A stretch of DNA of 64,000 nucleotides from Bog-756 sp963806455. GTDB lineage: Bacteria; Actinomycetota; Acidimicrobiia; Acidimicrobiales; RAAP-2. The notes below the pieces were generated by a model. The model ran no database searches. It saw only the letters and a list, made by a program, of their open reading frames with translations, and was not told the origin of the DNA. The translations under genes were made by a program, and so were the position numbers. Position 1 is the first letter of the stretch, and each line of letters starts with the position of its first letter. This document shows positions 8,057 through 16,370 of this stretch, piece by piece. Location: NCBI GenBank assembly GCA_963806455.1, contig CAWDXZ010000001.1, forward strand, positions 744,001-808,000, written 5' to 3'.

Positions 8057-11000
8057 TCAGCGGAAGTCCCTCGACGGGGGGAGGGGGCCGAGGTCGAGGG
8101 GGTCGAACCGCTCGGCGACCAGGGTCGTCGACCCCTCCGACCGTTCGACCCGCCCGCGTACCAGCAGCGCCGGGCACGACCTGGCCACCGGCCTCCATCG
8201 GAGCCAGGCCCCCCGGGAGCAGACGATGTTGACCATGCCGGTCTCGTCCTCGAGGTTCAAGAAGACGGCCCCCCGGGCGCTCTCGGGCTGTTGGCGGTGG
8301 GTCACCACCCCCCCCACCGTGATCCGGTCCCCGGTCGACCTCGATGCCAGTGCCGCGGCGGGGAGCACCCCTTGCCGGCCCAGCCGGGGACGGGCCAGCT
8401 GCATGGCGGTGGTGTCGGGCGCCATGCCGAGCGCCCACAGGTCGTCGGCCACCTCCTCCCACCGGGTGGGGAGGGGGAGGGGCGGTGGTTCGGAACCGGT
8501 GACCAAGCCGGGGAGCCGGTCCGGGGTGGCCTGGGAGGCCGCCCCCGCCCCCCAGACCAGCGACCGCCGCGGTGGCCCCGGCCCTCGTCCCCGGCCACCG
8601 GGGGCAACGCTGTCGAGCGCTCCTGCCGTGGCCAGGGACTCCAGCTGGGCCCGGGTGACGCCGGCCCGGCGGACCAGGTCCTCCATGTCCGACCACGGGC
8701 CGCCCTCGGCGATCCGCTTGGCGGTCTCGTCCCCGATGCCACGCACCGAGGACAGCCCGAGCCGCACGGCCGGCCGGGTGGCCGCGGCGCCGTCCCGCCC
8801 CCCCTGCGCCGGCGCCGTCTCCTCCTCCAGCCAGGCGTCGGCCTCACCGGAATTCACGTCGGGGCGGCGGACGGTCACCCCGTGGCGCTTGGCGTCGGCC
8901 ACCAGGCTGTCCGGGGACCAGAACCCCATGGGCTGGGCGTTCAGCAGACCGGCGGTGAAGGCCGCCGGATAGTGCACCTTGCACCAGGCGGTCGAGTAGA
9001 CGAGATGGGCAAAGGCCACCGAGTGGCTCTCGGGGAACCCGAAATTGGCGAAGGCGGCCAGTGCGGCATACACCTGTTCGGACACCTCGGCCGAGACCTC
9101 CCGGGCCGCCATGCCGGCGAACAGGCGGTCGCGCAGGCGGGCCATCCGCTGGCCCGACCGCTTGGCGCTCATGGCCTGGCGCAGCTCGTCCGCCTGGGTC
9201 GGGGTGAACCCGGCCACGTCGATGGCGATCTGCATCAGCTGCTCCTGGAAGAGGGGCACGCCGAGCGTCCGCTCCAGGGCGGGCTGCAGCAGAGGGTGCA
9301 GGTAGGTGACGGGCTCGGTCCCGTTGCGCCGGCGGATGTAGGGGTGGACGGCATGGCCCTGGATCGGCCCGGGACGGATGAGGGCGACCTCGATGGCCAG
9401 GTCGTAGAAGCACCGGGGCCGGACCCGGGGGAGGGTGTTCATCTGGGCCCGCGACTCCACCTGGAACACCCCGACCGTGTCGGCCCGGCACAGCAGGTCG
9501 TAGACCTCGGGCTCCTGCTCCAGCCGGGCCAGGTCGATCGTGACGTGATGGAACTTCGCCACCAGGTCGACCATGTGGTGCAGTGCGGTCAGCATGCCCA
9601 GGCCGAGCAGGTCGAACTTGACCAGGCCGGCGGCGGCGCAGTCGTCCTTGTCCCACTGGAGTACGGTGCGACCGGGCATCCGGGCCCACTCCACCGGGCA
9701 GACCTCGACCACCGGCCGGTCGCAGATGACCATGCCCCCCGAGTGGATGCCGAGGTGTCGGGGGAACTCCACCAGCTCGGTGGCCAGGTCGCGCACCAGG
9801 GGCGGGAGGTCCTCCCGTCGGCCGAGGGGCTCGCCCCGGTCCACCGACTTCGACCAGGTGTCCACCTCGTCGATCCGGTGGCCGAGCGCCTTGCCCATGT
9901 CGCGCAGGGCCGAGCGCGACCGGTAGGTGATCACATTGGCCACCTGGGCGGCGTGCAGCCGGCCGTAGCGCTCGTAGACGTACTGGATGACCTCTTCACG
10001 TCGTCCCGACTCGATGTCGACGTCGATGTCCGGCGGCCCGTCCCGGGCCGGGGACAGGAACCGTTCGAACAGGAGCCCGAGGGAGACGGCGTCGACATTG
10101 GTGATGCCGAGGGCGTAACAGACGGCGGAGGTGGCGGCCGACCCCCGTCCCTGGCAGAAGATGTCGTGGCGCCGGCAGAAGGCCACGATGTCCCACACGG
10201 TGAGGAAATAGCCCGGGAACCCGAGCGCGCCGATGATGCCCAGCTCGCGGTCGAGCTGGGCCCAGGCCCCGGCCACCCGTTCGCCGCCCCTCGGCCCGTA
10301 CCGGTCGGTGGCGCCCCGGCGGACCAGCTCGACCAGCCAGGTCTGCTCGGTATGGCCGTCGGGCACCGGGAAGTCGGGGAGCCGGGGTGCCACCAGGCGG
10401 AGGTCGAACGCGCACCCGGCGGCCACCTCGGCGGCCTGCTCGACCACCCCGGGCCACCGGGCGAACCGGCGGAGCTGCTCGGCCTCGCCGCGCAGGCAGG
10501 CGGTGGCCGACGAGGGGAGCCATCCCTCGAGGTCTCCGAGAGCCTGGCGCGCTCGGACCGCGGCCAGCGCGGTGGCCAGCGGGAACCGGGCCGGGGTGGC
10601 GTAGTGCACGTTGTTGGTGGCCACCGGGGCCACCCCCCGCTCGACGGCCAGCAGGGCCAGGGCGTCGTTGCGGGTGGCGTCGATGGGGTTGCCGTGGTCC
10701 CAGAGCTCGACGGCCAGGTGGTCACGCCCGAATCGCTCGATCAGACGGTCGAGCGCCCGGCGGGCGTCGGCCGGGCCCCCGCCGGTGAGGCTGGCGGCGA
10801 GGGCCCCCTTGCGGCACCCGGTGAGGATGTGCCAGTGGCCGCCGTGACGCTCCGACAGCGCGTCGAGGGTGACGATCGGCTTCCCCTTCTCCCCGCCGTC
10901 CAGGTGGGCCTCGGCGATGACCCGGCTGAGGCGGGCATAGCCCTCGGGGTCCCGGGCCAGCACGACCAGGTGGGTCCCGTCCGGGTCGGGTACGCCGGTA

Positions 11001-11233
11001 CGGGCCTGGGCGGCACCCGTCCCGGTGATGGTGAGCTCGGCACCGAACACGGTGGGTAGGCCGAGGGCCCGGGCCGCCTCGGCGAAGCGGACCACGCCGT
11101 AGAGACCGTTGTGGTCGGTCAGGGCGACGGCGGCCAGGCCGAGCCGGCTGGCCTCGGCGGCCAGCTCCTCGGGATGGCTGGCGCCGTCGAGGAAGGAGAA
11201 ATTGGAATGGGCGTGCAGCTCGGCGTAGGCCAT
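8057..11233 (-). CDS. dnaE2: Error-prone DNA polymerase DnaE2 (ImuC)
   Basis: A 1058-residue C-family DNA polymerase, the catalytic subunit of the SOS mutasome. An N-terminal PHP domain (HAHSNFSFLDGASHPEEL) is followed by palm motifs with the catalytic acids (PDIDVDIESGRREEV, then LQWDKDDCAAAGLVKFDLLG), the HLGIHSGGMVI segment characteristic of DnaE polymerases, helix-hairpin-helix repeats and a C-terminal OB fold (TVGGVVTHRQQPESARGA). The length fits DnaE2, which is shorter than replicative DnaE1. It is the last gene of imuA-imuB-dnaE2, 13 bases after the imuB stop, and should be induced by DNA damage through the LexA box upstream of imuA. Confidence 0.95.
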   Translation of the reverse strand: MAYAELHAHSNFSFLDGASHPEELAAEASRLGLAAVALTDHNGLYGVVRFAEAARALGLPTVFGAELTITGTGAAQARTGVPDPDGTHLVVLARDPEGYARLSRVIAEAHLDGGEKGKPIVTLDALSERHGGHWHILTGCRKGALAASLTGGGPADARRALDRLIERFGRDHLAVELWDHGNPIDATRNDALALLAVERGVAPVATNNVHYATPARFPLATALAAVRARQALGDLEGWLPSSATACLRGEAEQLRRFARWPGVVEQAAEVAAGCAFDLRLVAPRLPDFPVPDGHTEQTWLVELVRRGATDRYGPRGGERVAGAWAQLDRELGIIGALGFPGYFLTVWDIVAFCRRHDIFCQGRGSAATSAVCYALGITNVDAVSLGLLFERFLSPARDGPPDIDVDIESGRREEVIQYVYERYGRLHAAQVANVITYRSRSALRDMGKALGHRIDEVDTWSKSVDRGEPLGRREDLPPLVRDLATELVEFPRHLGIHSGGMVICDRPVVEVCPVEWARMPGRTVLQWDKDDCAAAGLVKFDLLGLGMLTALHHMVDLVAKFHHVTIDLARLEQEPEVYDLLCRADTVGVFQVESRAQMNTLPRVRPRCFYDLAIEVALIRPGPIQGHAVHPYIRRRNGTEPVTYLHPLLQPALERTLGVPLFQEQLMQIAIDVAGFTPTQADELRQAMSAKRSGQRMARLRDRLFAGMAAREVSAEVSEQVYAALAAFANFGFPESHSVAFAHLVYSTAWCKVHYPAAFTAGLLNAQPMGFWSPDSLVADAKRHGVTVRRPDVNSGEADAWLEEETAPAQGGRDGAAATRPAVRLGLSSVRGIGDETAKRIAEGGPWSDMEDLVRRAGVTRAQLESLATAGALDSVAPGGRGRGPGPPRRSLVWGAGAASQATPDRLPGLVTGSEPPPLPLPTRWEEVADDLWALGMAPDTTAMQLARPRLGRQGVLPAAALASRSTGDRITVGGVVTHRQQPESARGAVFLNLEDETGMVNIVCSRGAWLRWRPVARSCPALLVRGRVERSEGSTTLVAERFDPLDLGPLPPSRDFR

Positions 11234-11246
11234 GTCGGTGCGGCGG

Positions 11247-12353
11247 TCATTCGTACGAGGCTTCGACCCACCACCGGCCTCCTTCGGCCACCAGCAGATG
11301 GGCCTCGGCGCCGGTGACCGCCTGCAGGCGCGCCCTCCTCCGACGGGACCTCGACCACCATCGCTCGTCGGAAGGCCACGGGCCCGCCCAGGCGGTCACC
11401 GCCGACCAGGGGCGCTTCCCCACCGATAGCCGGCAGGGGAGTGCGGTGAGCAGGCCGCGTCCCGACACCGACACCGGTTCACCACCCGGGTCGACCAGCT
11501 CGGCGGGGAGAGGGGCGGGGTGCACGACCGCCGGGGCGGGAGCCGGGATCTGGCCGGGCCAGGGGGCACCGAGGGTGGTGTCCCCTGGCCTCTCCCCGGC
11601 GTTCCAGGTGACGAAGCGGGCCCGCTGGGCCGGGCCGCGGCCCCCCTGGAGGCGCGCCGTCACCACCCCGTCCGGGCCGACGAGGTCCTGCACGGCGGCG
11701 AGGACCCTTCCCGCCCGGGCATCGGCGTCGCTCACCCCGCCCCAGAACCCCGGCTCGCCGACCACCCCATCGGCATGCCGGCCGCCCCGGCCGGCGGCAC
11801 GCTGGTCGTCGACCCGGCGGGCGGCGGCCGCCCGGCGCAGCTCGTCCAGCTCGCCGTCACGCCCCCCGGCCACCCGGTGGCAGGCCACACCGTCGGCCCC
11901 GAACCGGCCGAGGACATGGGCCTCGGGGAGGGCGGCGAAGTCGCCGAGGGTGCGCAGGCCCAGCCGGTGCAAAAGCTCGGCCAGCTCGGGACGGTCGAGG
12001 ATGCCCACCGGGAACGGGGCCAGGAAGGCGGGGGTCCCCCCGGCCGGGACCACCAGGCCCCCCCGGGCGGCGAGCACCGCGGCGAACAGCCCGTCGGCCA
12101 CCCCGACCTCGACGGTGGTGATGGTGGAGATGACGTCGGCCACCGATCGGACCAGTGGGCCCTCGCCCCCGAAGTACCGGGCCGGGCCGCGGGCCGGCAG
12201 GGAGCAGATGCCGGGTCGCACGACGGTGACCCACGGGCAGAACGCCTCCACCGCCTCGATCACCTCGACGAACGAGCGGAGGACGGCCCCGCCCTCGTCC
12301 TCGTCAAGGAGCTCGGGGCAGTGCACGACGACGAGGCGCCCCATACGCGTCAT
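11247..12353 (-). CDS. imuB: ImuB, Y-family polymerase-like mutasome adaptor with internal deletion
   Basis: A 368-residue Y-family polymerase homologue that in other actinobacteria recruits DnaE2 to the beta clamp and is itself catalytically dead. Residues 1-118 are the palm-like part and residues 120-163 the helix-hairpin segment (LHRLGLRTLGDFAALPEAH). Then comes only a short Arg/Ala-rich stretch (166-198) where the little-finger domain of about 130-150 residues should be. EPGFWGG (200-206) aligns with the clamp-binding QLPLWG motif of mycobacterial ImuB in weakened form. The C-terminal part (TGRG..L-type segment, WAGPWPSDERWW, GGRWWVEASYE) is conserved. Mycobacterial ImuB is about 527 residues. 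The start overlaps the imuA stop by four bases. Confidence 0.88.
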   Translation of the reverse strand: MTRMGRLVVVHCPELLDEDEGGAVLRSFVEVIEAVEAFCPWVTVVRPGICSLPARGPARYFGGEGPLVRSVADVISTITTVEVGVADGLFAAVLAARGGLVVPAGGTPAFLAPFPVGILDRPELAELLHRLGLRTLGDFAALPEAHVLGRFGADGVACHRVAGGRDGELDELRRAAAARRVDDQRAAGRGGRHADGVVGEPGFWGGVSDADARAGRVLAAVQDLVGPDGVVTARLQGGRGPAQRARFVTWNAGERPGDTTLGAPWPGQIPAPAPAVVHPAPLPAELVDPGGEPVSVSGRGLLTALPCRLSVGKRPWSAVTAWAGPWPSDERWWSRSRRRRARLQAVTGAEAHLLVAEGGRWWVEASYE

Positions 12354-13087
12354 GCCCCGGTCACCGCACCGTCCGCGACGGTGGCGTCCAGCACCGCCCC
12401 GCTGGTCCAGGGCATCCACAGCCGGCCGTGCCGGGGCCGGGCGGCCGACCGCCGGCCCGTGGCCGACACCGACACCCGGCGGCGGTGCAGGTACCCCTCG
12501 CCGGTGCCGGCGCCCTCCCATCGCATGTCGTCGATGCCCAGATGGATGTCGGGAGGCTCCGGCCACCCGGACCGTCCCGCCATCACCACCAGCACGGACC
12601 GGCCTTCCCTGGCCCTCGCCGTCACCCGGCGGGCCATGGCGGGGCGGGGCGGGAAGGGAGGGTGGAGCACCACGAGGTCGACACCGCCGACCAGCGCGGC
12701 GACGACCTCGGCCCAGGCCGCCCCGGGCCGGGGCACCACGGCCAGCCGGGCCAGATCGACCCCGATGTCATGGGCGGCCACGGCACCGAGGCCGGCGATC
12801 CCCACCAGCGCGCACCACGAGCCCGCCCCCGACGCCGCCGCCACCACGGCCAGGGCCAGGGACAGGCTGCCGCCGGCGGTCCCGTCCAGACCGCTGATCA
12901 CGACGGTGGTGCCGCGACGCAGGCTCCCGTCGGGGAACAGGTCGACCAGAGGGGGGAGCACGGGGAGGAGGCGGGCCCGGCTCGACGAGACGGGCCGAGT
13001 GCGCTCGGCCAACAGGGCCAGGGGCTCCCGGGTCCGCCCCCGGGCCGGACCGGGCCCCGGACGCTGGTCGGTCGGTGATACGAACAT
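12350..13087 (-). CDS. imuA: ImuA, RecA-like mutasome accessory protein
   Basis: A 245-residue RecA-fold protein and first gene of the imuA-imuB-dnaE2 operon. After about 50 disordered residues it shows VDLFPDGSLRRGTTVVISG followed by a degenerate P-loop (GLDGTAGGS), an interrupted Walker A typical of actinobacterial ImuA. GVDLVVLHPPFPP is the Walker-B-like strand. It assists DnaE2/ImuB translesion synthesis. The ATG at 13087 sits inside the four-base spacer of a LexA box and eight bases after a TACGAT hexamer, indicating a leaderless, SOS-repressed transcript. Extending the frame upstream would put the promoter inside the coding region, so that start is rejected. Confidence 0.85.
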   Translation of the reverse strand: MFVSPTDQRPGPGPARGRTREPLALLAERTRPVSSSRARLLPVLPPLVDLFPDGSLRRGTTVVISGLDGTAGGSLSLALAVVAAASGAGSWCALVGIAGLGAVAAHDIGVDLARLAVVPRPGAAWAEVVAALVGGVDLVVLHPPFPPRPAMARRVTARAREGRSVLVVMAGRSGWPEPPDIHLGIDDMRWEGAGTGEGYLHRRRVSVSATGRRSAARPRHGRLWMPWTSGAVLDATVADGAVTGA

Positions 13088-13094
13088 ACGTTCG
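13081..13094 (-). promoter_or_regulatory. LexA (SOS) box over the imuA start codon
   Basis: CGAAC-N4-GTTCG, a perfect inverted repeat matching the core of the actinobacterial SOS box (TCGAAC-N4-GTTCGA). The imuA ATG lies within the spacer, so bound LexA would cover the transcription and translation start of a leaderless message. Confidence 0.85.
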
Positions 13095-13095
13095 C

Positions 13096-13101
13096 ATCGT
13101 A
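13096..13101 (-). promoter_or_regulatory. -10 element of imuA (leaderless)
   Basis: TACGAT on the minus strand, eight bases before the imuA ATG. It fits the TAnnnT consensus and directly abuts the LexA box. Confidence 0.65.
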
Positions 13102-13174
13102 CCGTGCCCGGCCCGGGTGCGCCCAGGGGCCGGCCGGCCGGGGACTGTTCCGCCGGTGGGCCCGATCGGCTCGC

Positions 13175-13180
13175 TACCAT
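13175..13180 (+). promoter_or_regulatory. Possible -10 element of the intergenic RNA
   Basis: TACCAT, matching TAnnnT, seven bases before the predicted 5' end of the candidate RNA at about 13188. No convincing -35 is seen. Confidence 0.4.
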
Positions 13181-13187
13181 GGGGGTC

Positions 13188-13402
13188 ACCAGAGAGAGGA
13201 GGTGGTCCAACTGAGTAGTCAACGTTTCGGGACCCTGGAGGTGGCTGGCCGCTGAGGCGGCTCGCTGTACCACCTGGCGAATCCCAGCCAGACACCCATC
13301 GGGCCACCAAGCCGGACCCGGTCCCATCCGGCGCAGCGCGGGAACCCGGTGCCAAATCAGCAATTTGTGACTGCAGGGCGTCCCTCCGGGGACGCCCTGC
13401 AG
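13188..13402 (+). ncRNA. Candidate structured small RNA between imuA and the antiporter gene
   Basis: This stretch of about 320 bases between imuA and the antiporter has no credible protein gene. On the plus strand a TACCAT hexamer is followed by a purine-rich 5' segment whose bases 13193-13208 (AGAGAGGAGGTGGTCC) can pair over 16 positions, with two G-U pairs, with the conserved 3' end of bacterial 16S rRNA. Then come a stem AGGTGG:CCACCT (13239-13244 with 13270-13275) enclosing GCCGC-TGAG-GCGGC (13248-13261), a GCCGGA:TCCGGC hairpin (13311-13332) and a 14-bp terminator stem. I do not recognise the family. A small ORF using a CTG start at 13211 (14 codons) is an alternative reading. Confidence 0.4.
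13371..13402. terminator. Bidirectional hairpin terminator
   Basis: Perfect 14-bp stem CTGCAGGGCGTCCC / GGGACGCCCTGCAG with a TCCG loop, ending four bases before the antiporter stop codon. There is no long U-tract on either side, as is usual in very GC-rich actinobacteria. It can end the antiporter transcript (minus) and the candidate RNA (plus). Confidence 0.75.
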
Positions 13403-13406
13403 CGCA

Positions 13407-15014
13407 TCAGGGGCGCATGGTGGTCTCGTCGATGTCGAGGGCGGCGCGTACCTCGTCCGCCACCCGGGTGGTGATCTTCCGTCGGGCCAACCACTGATCG
13501 AGCTCGTCCCGCTCCACCGCGATGACCAGCCTCCTCAGCTCCAGCTCGGCGGCCAACCGGCCGTCGGCACCCACCGCCCCGCCCTGCCCCTCACCGGCGT
13601 CGTGCCCCTCCGCGCGCCCCGAGCTCATCGCCTCGAGCCGACGCTCGATCCGGGCCAGTTGCGACTGGTACCCGCTGCGGATGCGATTGGTCACCTCCTC
13701 GGGGTACCGGGAGCCCCCGCTCAGGTCGTCGATACGGGACAACGCCAGCACCGTCAACCGTCGCCGCGCCTCCGCCACCAGCACCATGTCCTGCTCGTCC
13801 CGTGTCACCAGGCCGAGCCGGCGGATGAGCGGCGGGAGGGTGAGGCCCTGGCCGACCAGGGTGGCCACGATGACGGCGAAGGTGAGGAACACCAGCAGAT
13901 CCCGTTCGGGGAAGCTCTGGGGCAGGGCCAGTGAGGCGGCCAGGCTGACCGCGCCGCGCATGCCGGCCCACCCCACGACGGTCGTCTCCCGCCATGAGCG
14001 TCCCGCCCGGGGGCTGGCGCCGAAGAGCCGCTGCCCGCCGGGGAGCGCGGTGGCGGCGAACATCCAGGCCATGCGTACCACCACGACGACGCCCACGACG
14101 GCGGTCGCCTCGAGGGCGAGCGAGCCCGACTCCCGGTTGACCAGGCTGTCGAGGATGGGGCGCAGCTCCAAGCCGACCAGTAGGAACGACAACCCGGTCA
14201 GGAGGAAGACGATGAGGTCCCAGATCTGGCGTTGTTGCAGCCGGGCCGCGGCGGTCAGGGTCCTCGAGCCGTACCGGCCGAAGTAGAGGCCGGTGGCCAC
14301 CACGGCCAGCACCCCCGACGCCCCGAGCTTGTCGGCGGGCAGGTACGAGGCGAAGGGGAGGATGAGGAGCATGGTGTTCTCGATCACCGGCGTCTCGGTG
14401 AAGCGCAGCATCCGGCATCCGAGCCACCCGACGGCGATGCCGATGCCGGTCCCGACCACCACGGCGAACATGAACCTCCCGAACACGTCGGCCACCGTGA
14501 ATGCCGAGCCGACGGTCGCCACCGCCACCTGGTAGGCGGTCAGGGCGGTGGCGTCGTTCATCAGGCCCTCGCCCCCGAGGATGGTCACCAACCGGCGCGG
14601 CAACCCGAGCTTGCCGGCGATCTGGGTGGCCGCCACCGAGTCGGGGGGCGACACGATGGCCCCCAGGGCGAAGGCCACCGGCCAGGTCATCCCGCTCACC
14701 ACCGAGTGGATCACCACCGCCACCGCCACCATGGTGGCCAGCACCAGGCCGACGGCCAGCAACAGGATGGGCCGCAGGTGGGTGCGGAGCTCGCGGGCGG
14801 AGGTGTCGAGCGATGCGTCGTAGATGAGCGGCGGCAGGAAGACCAGCAAAACCAGCTCGGGTTGGAGCTGCACGCGGTGCTGGGTGGGGATCAACGCCAC
14901 CCCGATGCCGGCCACGACCAGGAGGATGGGATAGGCGATCCGCAGCCGGTCGGCGACGGTGGCGATGGCCACGATCCCGATGAGCAGCCCGATGCCGTCG
15001 GCGATGCTGATCAT
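13407..15014 (-). CDS. Na+/H+ antiporter, CPA1 family
   Basis: A 535-residue cation:proton antiporter of the plasma membrane. About twelve hydrophobic segments fill residues 1-400, with the hallmark motifs LGAIVSPPDSVAA (ion-site helix), GGEGLMNDATAL (with the ND pair of electroneutral CPA1 exchangers) and VGWAGMRGAVSLAASLAL. The last 130 residues are hydrophilic and charged, as in NhaP/SLC9-like proteins with a cytosolic regulatory tail. It exports Na+ (or K+) in exchange for H+; the cation preference is not readable. It appears monocistronic and ends at the strong hairpin at 13371-13402. Confidence 0.92.
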   Translation of the reverse strand: MISIADGIGLLIGIVAIATVADRLRIAYPILLVVAGIGVALIPTQHRVQLQPELVLLVFLPPLIYDASLDTSARELRTHLRPILLLAVGLVLATMVAVAVVIHSVVSGMTWPVAFALGAIVSPPDSVAATQIAGKLGLPRRLVTILGGEGLMNDATALTAYQVAVATVGSAFTVADVFGRFMFAVVVGTGIGIAVGWLGCRMLRFTETPVIENTMLLILPFASYLPADKLGASGVLAVVATGLYFGRYGSRTLTAAARLQQRQIWDLIVFLLTGLSFLLVGLELRPILDSLVNRESGSLALEATAVVGVVVVVRMAWMFAATALPGGQRLFGASPRAGRSWRETTVVGWAGMRGAVSLAASLALPQSFPERDLLVFLTFAVIVATLVGQGLTLPPLIRRLGLVTRDEQDMVLVAEARRRLTVLALSRIDDLSGGSRYPEEVTNRIRSGYQSQLARIERRLEAMSSGRAEGHDAGEGQGGAVGADGRLAAELELRRLVIAVERDELDQWLARRKITTRVADEVRAALDIDETTMRP

Positions 15015-15101
15015 GGGGTCATGGGCGACGGTCGGGGCAGCTGGCGGCCGGCACTCGGGACAACCTACTCAGCGACGGGCCGGACGGTGCCGGCCCGGGC
15101 A

Positions 15102-15473
15102 TCAGCCGGGCAGGTGGCAGACGGCCTCCACGTTGTTGCCGTCGGGATCGCGCACGAAGGCGCCGAAGTAGCTGGCGTGGTACTCGGGCCACACCCGCGG
15201 CTCGTGCAGGACGGTGGCCCCGGCCGCCACGGCGGCACCGAAGAAGGCGGTGACCGCCGGGCGGTCGGGGGCGGCGAAGGCGATGTGGGACTGGCGGAAC
15301 CCGTCGCCGGAGGAGAGGGGCCCGATCCAGAAGGTGGGCCGGGGTGGGATCCCGAAGCCGATGGTCTCACCGAAGTCCATGACCCGGCTACCCCCGAGCG
15401 GGGCGAGGACCGCGTCGTAGAACGACGAGCTGGCGGCCAGGTCCGCGCACTGGATGGAGATGTGGTCGATCAT
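15102..15473 (-). CDS. VOC (glyoxalase/dioxygenase fold) family protein
   Basis: A 123-residue single vicinal-oxygen-chelate module. It opens MIDHISIQCADLAASSSFYD and ends FVRDPDGNNVEAVCHLPG, the classic beta-alpha-beta-beta-beta repeat with the metal-ligand-bearing first and last strands (the H of DHIS and the E of NVEAV). The start is placed at the ATG at 15473 because upstream in-frame sequence lacks fold character and overlaps the next gene. Such proteins are metal-dependent isomerases, lyases or antibiotic-binding proteins; no specific activity is claimed. Confidence 0.85.
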   Translation of the reverse strand: MIDHISIQCADLAASSSFYDAVLAPLGGSRVMDFGETIGFGIPPRPTFWIGPLSSGDGFRQSHIAFAAPDRPAVTAFFGAAVAAGATVLHEPRVWPEYHASYFGAFVRDPDGNNVEAVCHLPG

Positions 15474-15513
15474 CCCCTCATCTTGGCACCGGGGCCGTCC
15501 GGCGGCCCCTGCG

Positions 15514-16365
15514 TCACAGCATGGTGGCGAACCGCTTGGCGAAGGTGTGGACGTCGCCCGGCCATCGGGCCGACAGGTAGGGCCCGTCCCGCAGGACGAA
15601 GGCGGGGCGCTCGTCCTCCATGGTGTCGCGGGCCCGGCCGCTCTGCTTGAGTCCGGCATCGGGCTCCTGCGGCCCGACGTCGTAGAAGTCCTCCGGCGCC
15701 GCCAGCGCCCGGGTGACCTCCTGTTGCACCGACATGTACCCCGCCGGCTGCCCGGGTTGCTCCCGGTAGGTGCGGTAGTAGTCGGGGTCCCAGAACCGGG
15801 TGCACCGCGCCACCCTCCAGGCGCGGCGTTCGAGCGTCCAGGTCAAAGCGGTCGTCCGCCGGCCGTGCAGCACCGACCGGCCGGTCTCGGGGTCGATGCT
15901 GCGGGCGGCCAGGAGCACGCCGTGGCACACCGCCGCCGTCGGGATGGGCCGCCGGAAGCATTCCACCACCAGGGTCTGGAGGACCGGGCTCTCGAGGTAT
16001 GGCCGCATGCCGCGGGCCCGGTGCCCGCCGGGCAGGAGCACCCCGTCGACGGCGTCGAGGTCGACCGAGTCCCACGTCATGGGCCGGAGGAACTCGCGAG
16101 AGCGGGCCATGTCGCGGTAGGCGTCCGTGGCGTCGGACCGGGCGGCCAGCACCCGGCCCACCCCGACCAGACGCGACAGCCCGGGGATGAAGCCCCAGGG
16201 GTCGAGGCCGCGACCGGTCAGCATGAGGTCGTCGACCCGGCCGGCTCGGCCCGTCGCCGTGGCGAACCGCACCCGGTGGCCCGACTGCCCGAGGACCTTC
16301 CAGCTCACGGCCACTTCGGTCGGGTCGAAGTCGAGGTCCGGGATGGGGACCAGGACGGTGGCCAC
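15514..16365 (-). CDS. DJ-1/PfpI family protein
   Basis: A 283-residue member of the DJ-1/PfpI (class I glutamine amidotransferase-like) superfamily. Visible landmarks are the N-terminal TVLVPIPDLDFDPTEVAVSW, the LPGGHRARG loop and the nucleophile elbow AAVCHGVLLAA with its cysteine followed by histidine. It is longer than classical DJ-1 (about 190 residues), with extra residues mainly at the C-terminus. Possible activities include glyoxalase/deglycase, isonitrile hydratase-like or protease functions; none can be assigned. The start is the GTG at 16365. A tandem repeat lies directly upstream. Confidence 0.85.
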   Translation of the reverse strand: MATVLVPIPDLDFDPTEVAVSWKVLGQSGHRVRFATATGRAGRVDDLMLTGRGLDPWGFIPGLSRLVGVGRVLAARSDATDAYRDMARSREFLRPMTWDSVDLDAVDGVLLPGGHRARGMRPYLESPVLQTLVVECFRRPIPTAAVCHGVLLAARSIDPETGRSVLHGRRTTALTWTLERRAWRVARCTRFWDPDYYRTYREQPGQPAGYMSVQQEVTRALAAPEDFYDVGPQEPDAGLKQSGRARDTMEDERPAFVLRDGPYLSARWPGDVHTFAKRFATML

Positions 16366-16370
16366 CCGTC

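Noticed and set aside
8291..11059. A 922-codon open frame on the plus strand opposite dnaE2
   Set aside because: It is the GC-driven shadow of a real gene: Gly/Pro/His/Gln-rich translation, no domain, and full overlap with a polymerase whose motifs are all recognisable.
13179..13214. An 11-codon ORF (ATG at 13179)
   Set aside because: The ATG overlaps the likely -10 hexamer, so it would not be in the transcript; the purine-rich segment is better explained as part of an RNA.
13211..13406. A selenocysteine reading of the TGA at 13253 to extend a small protein
   Set aside because: A hairpin does flank the TGA, but the translation after it shows no fold and there is no sign of selenoprotein machinery in the window.
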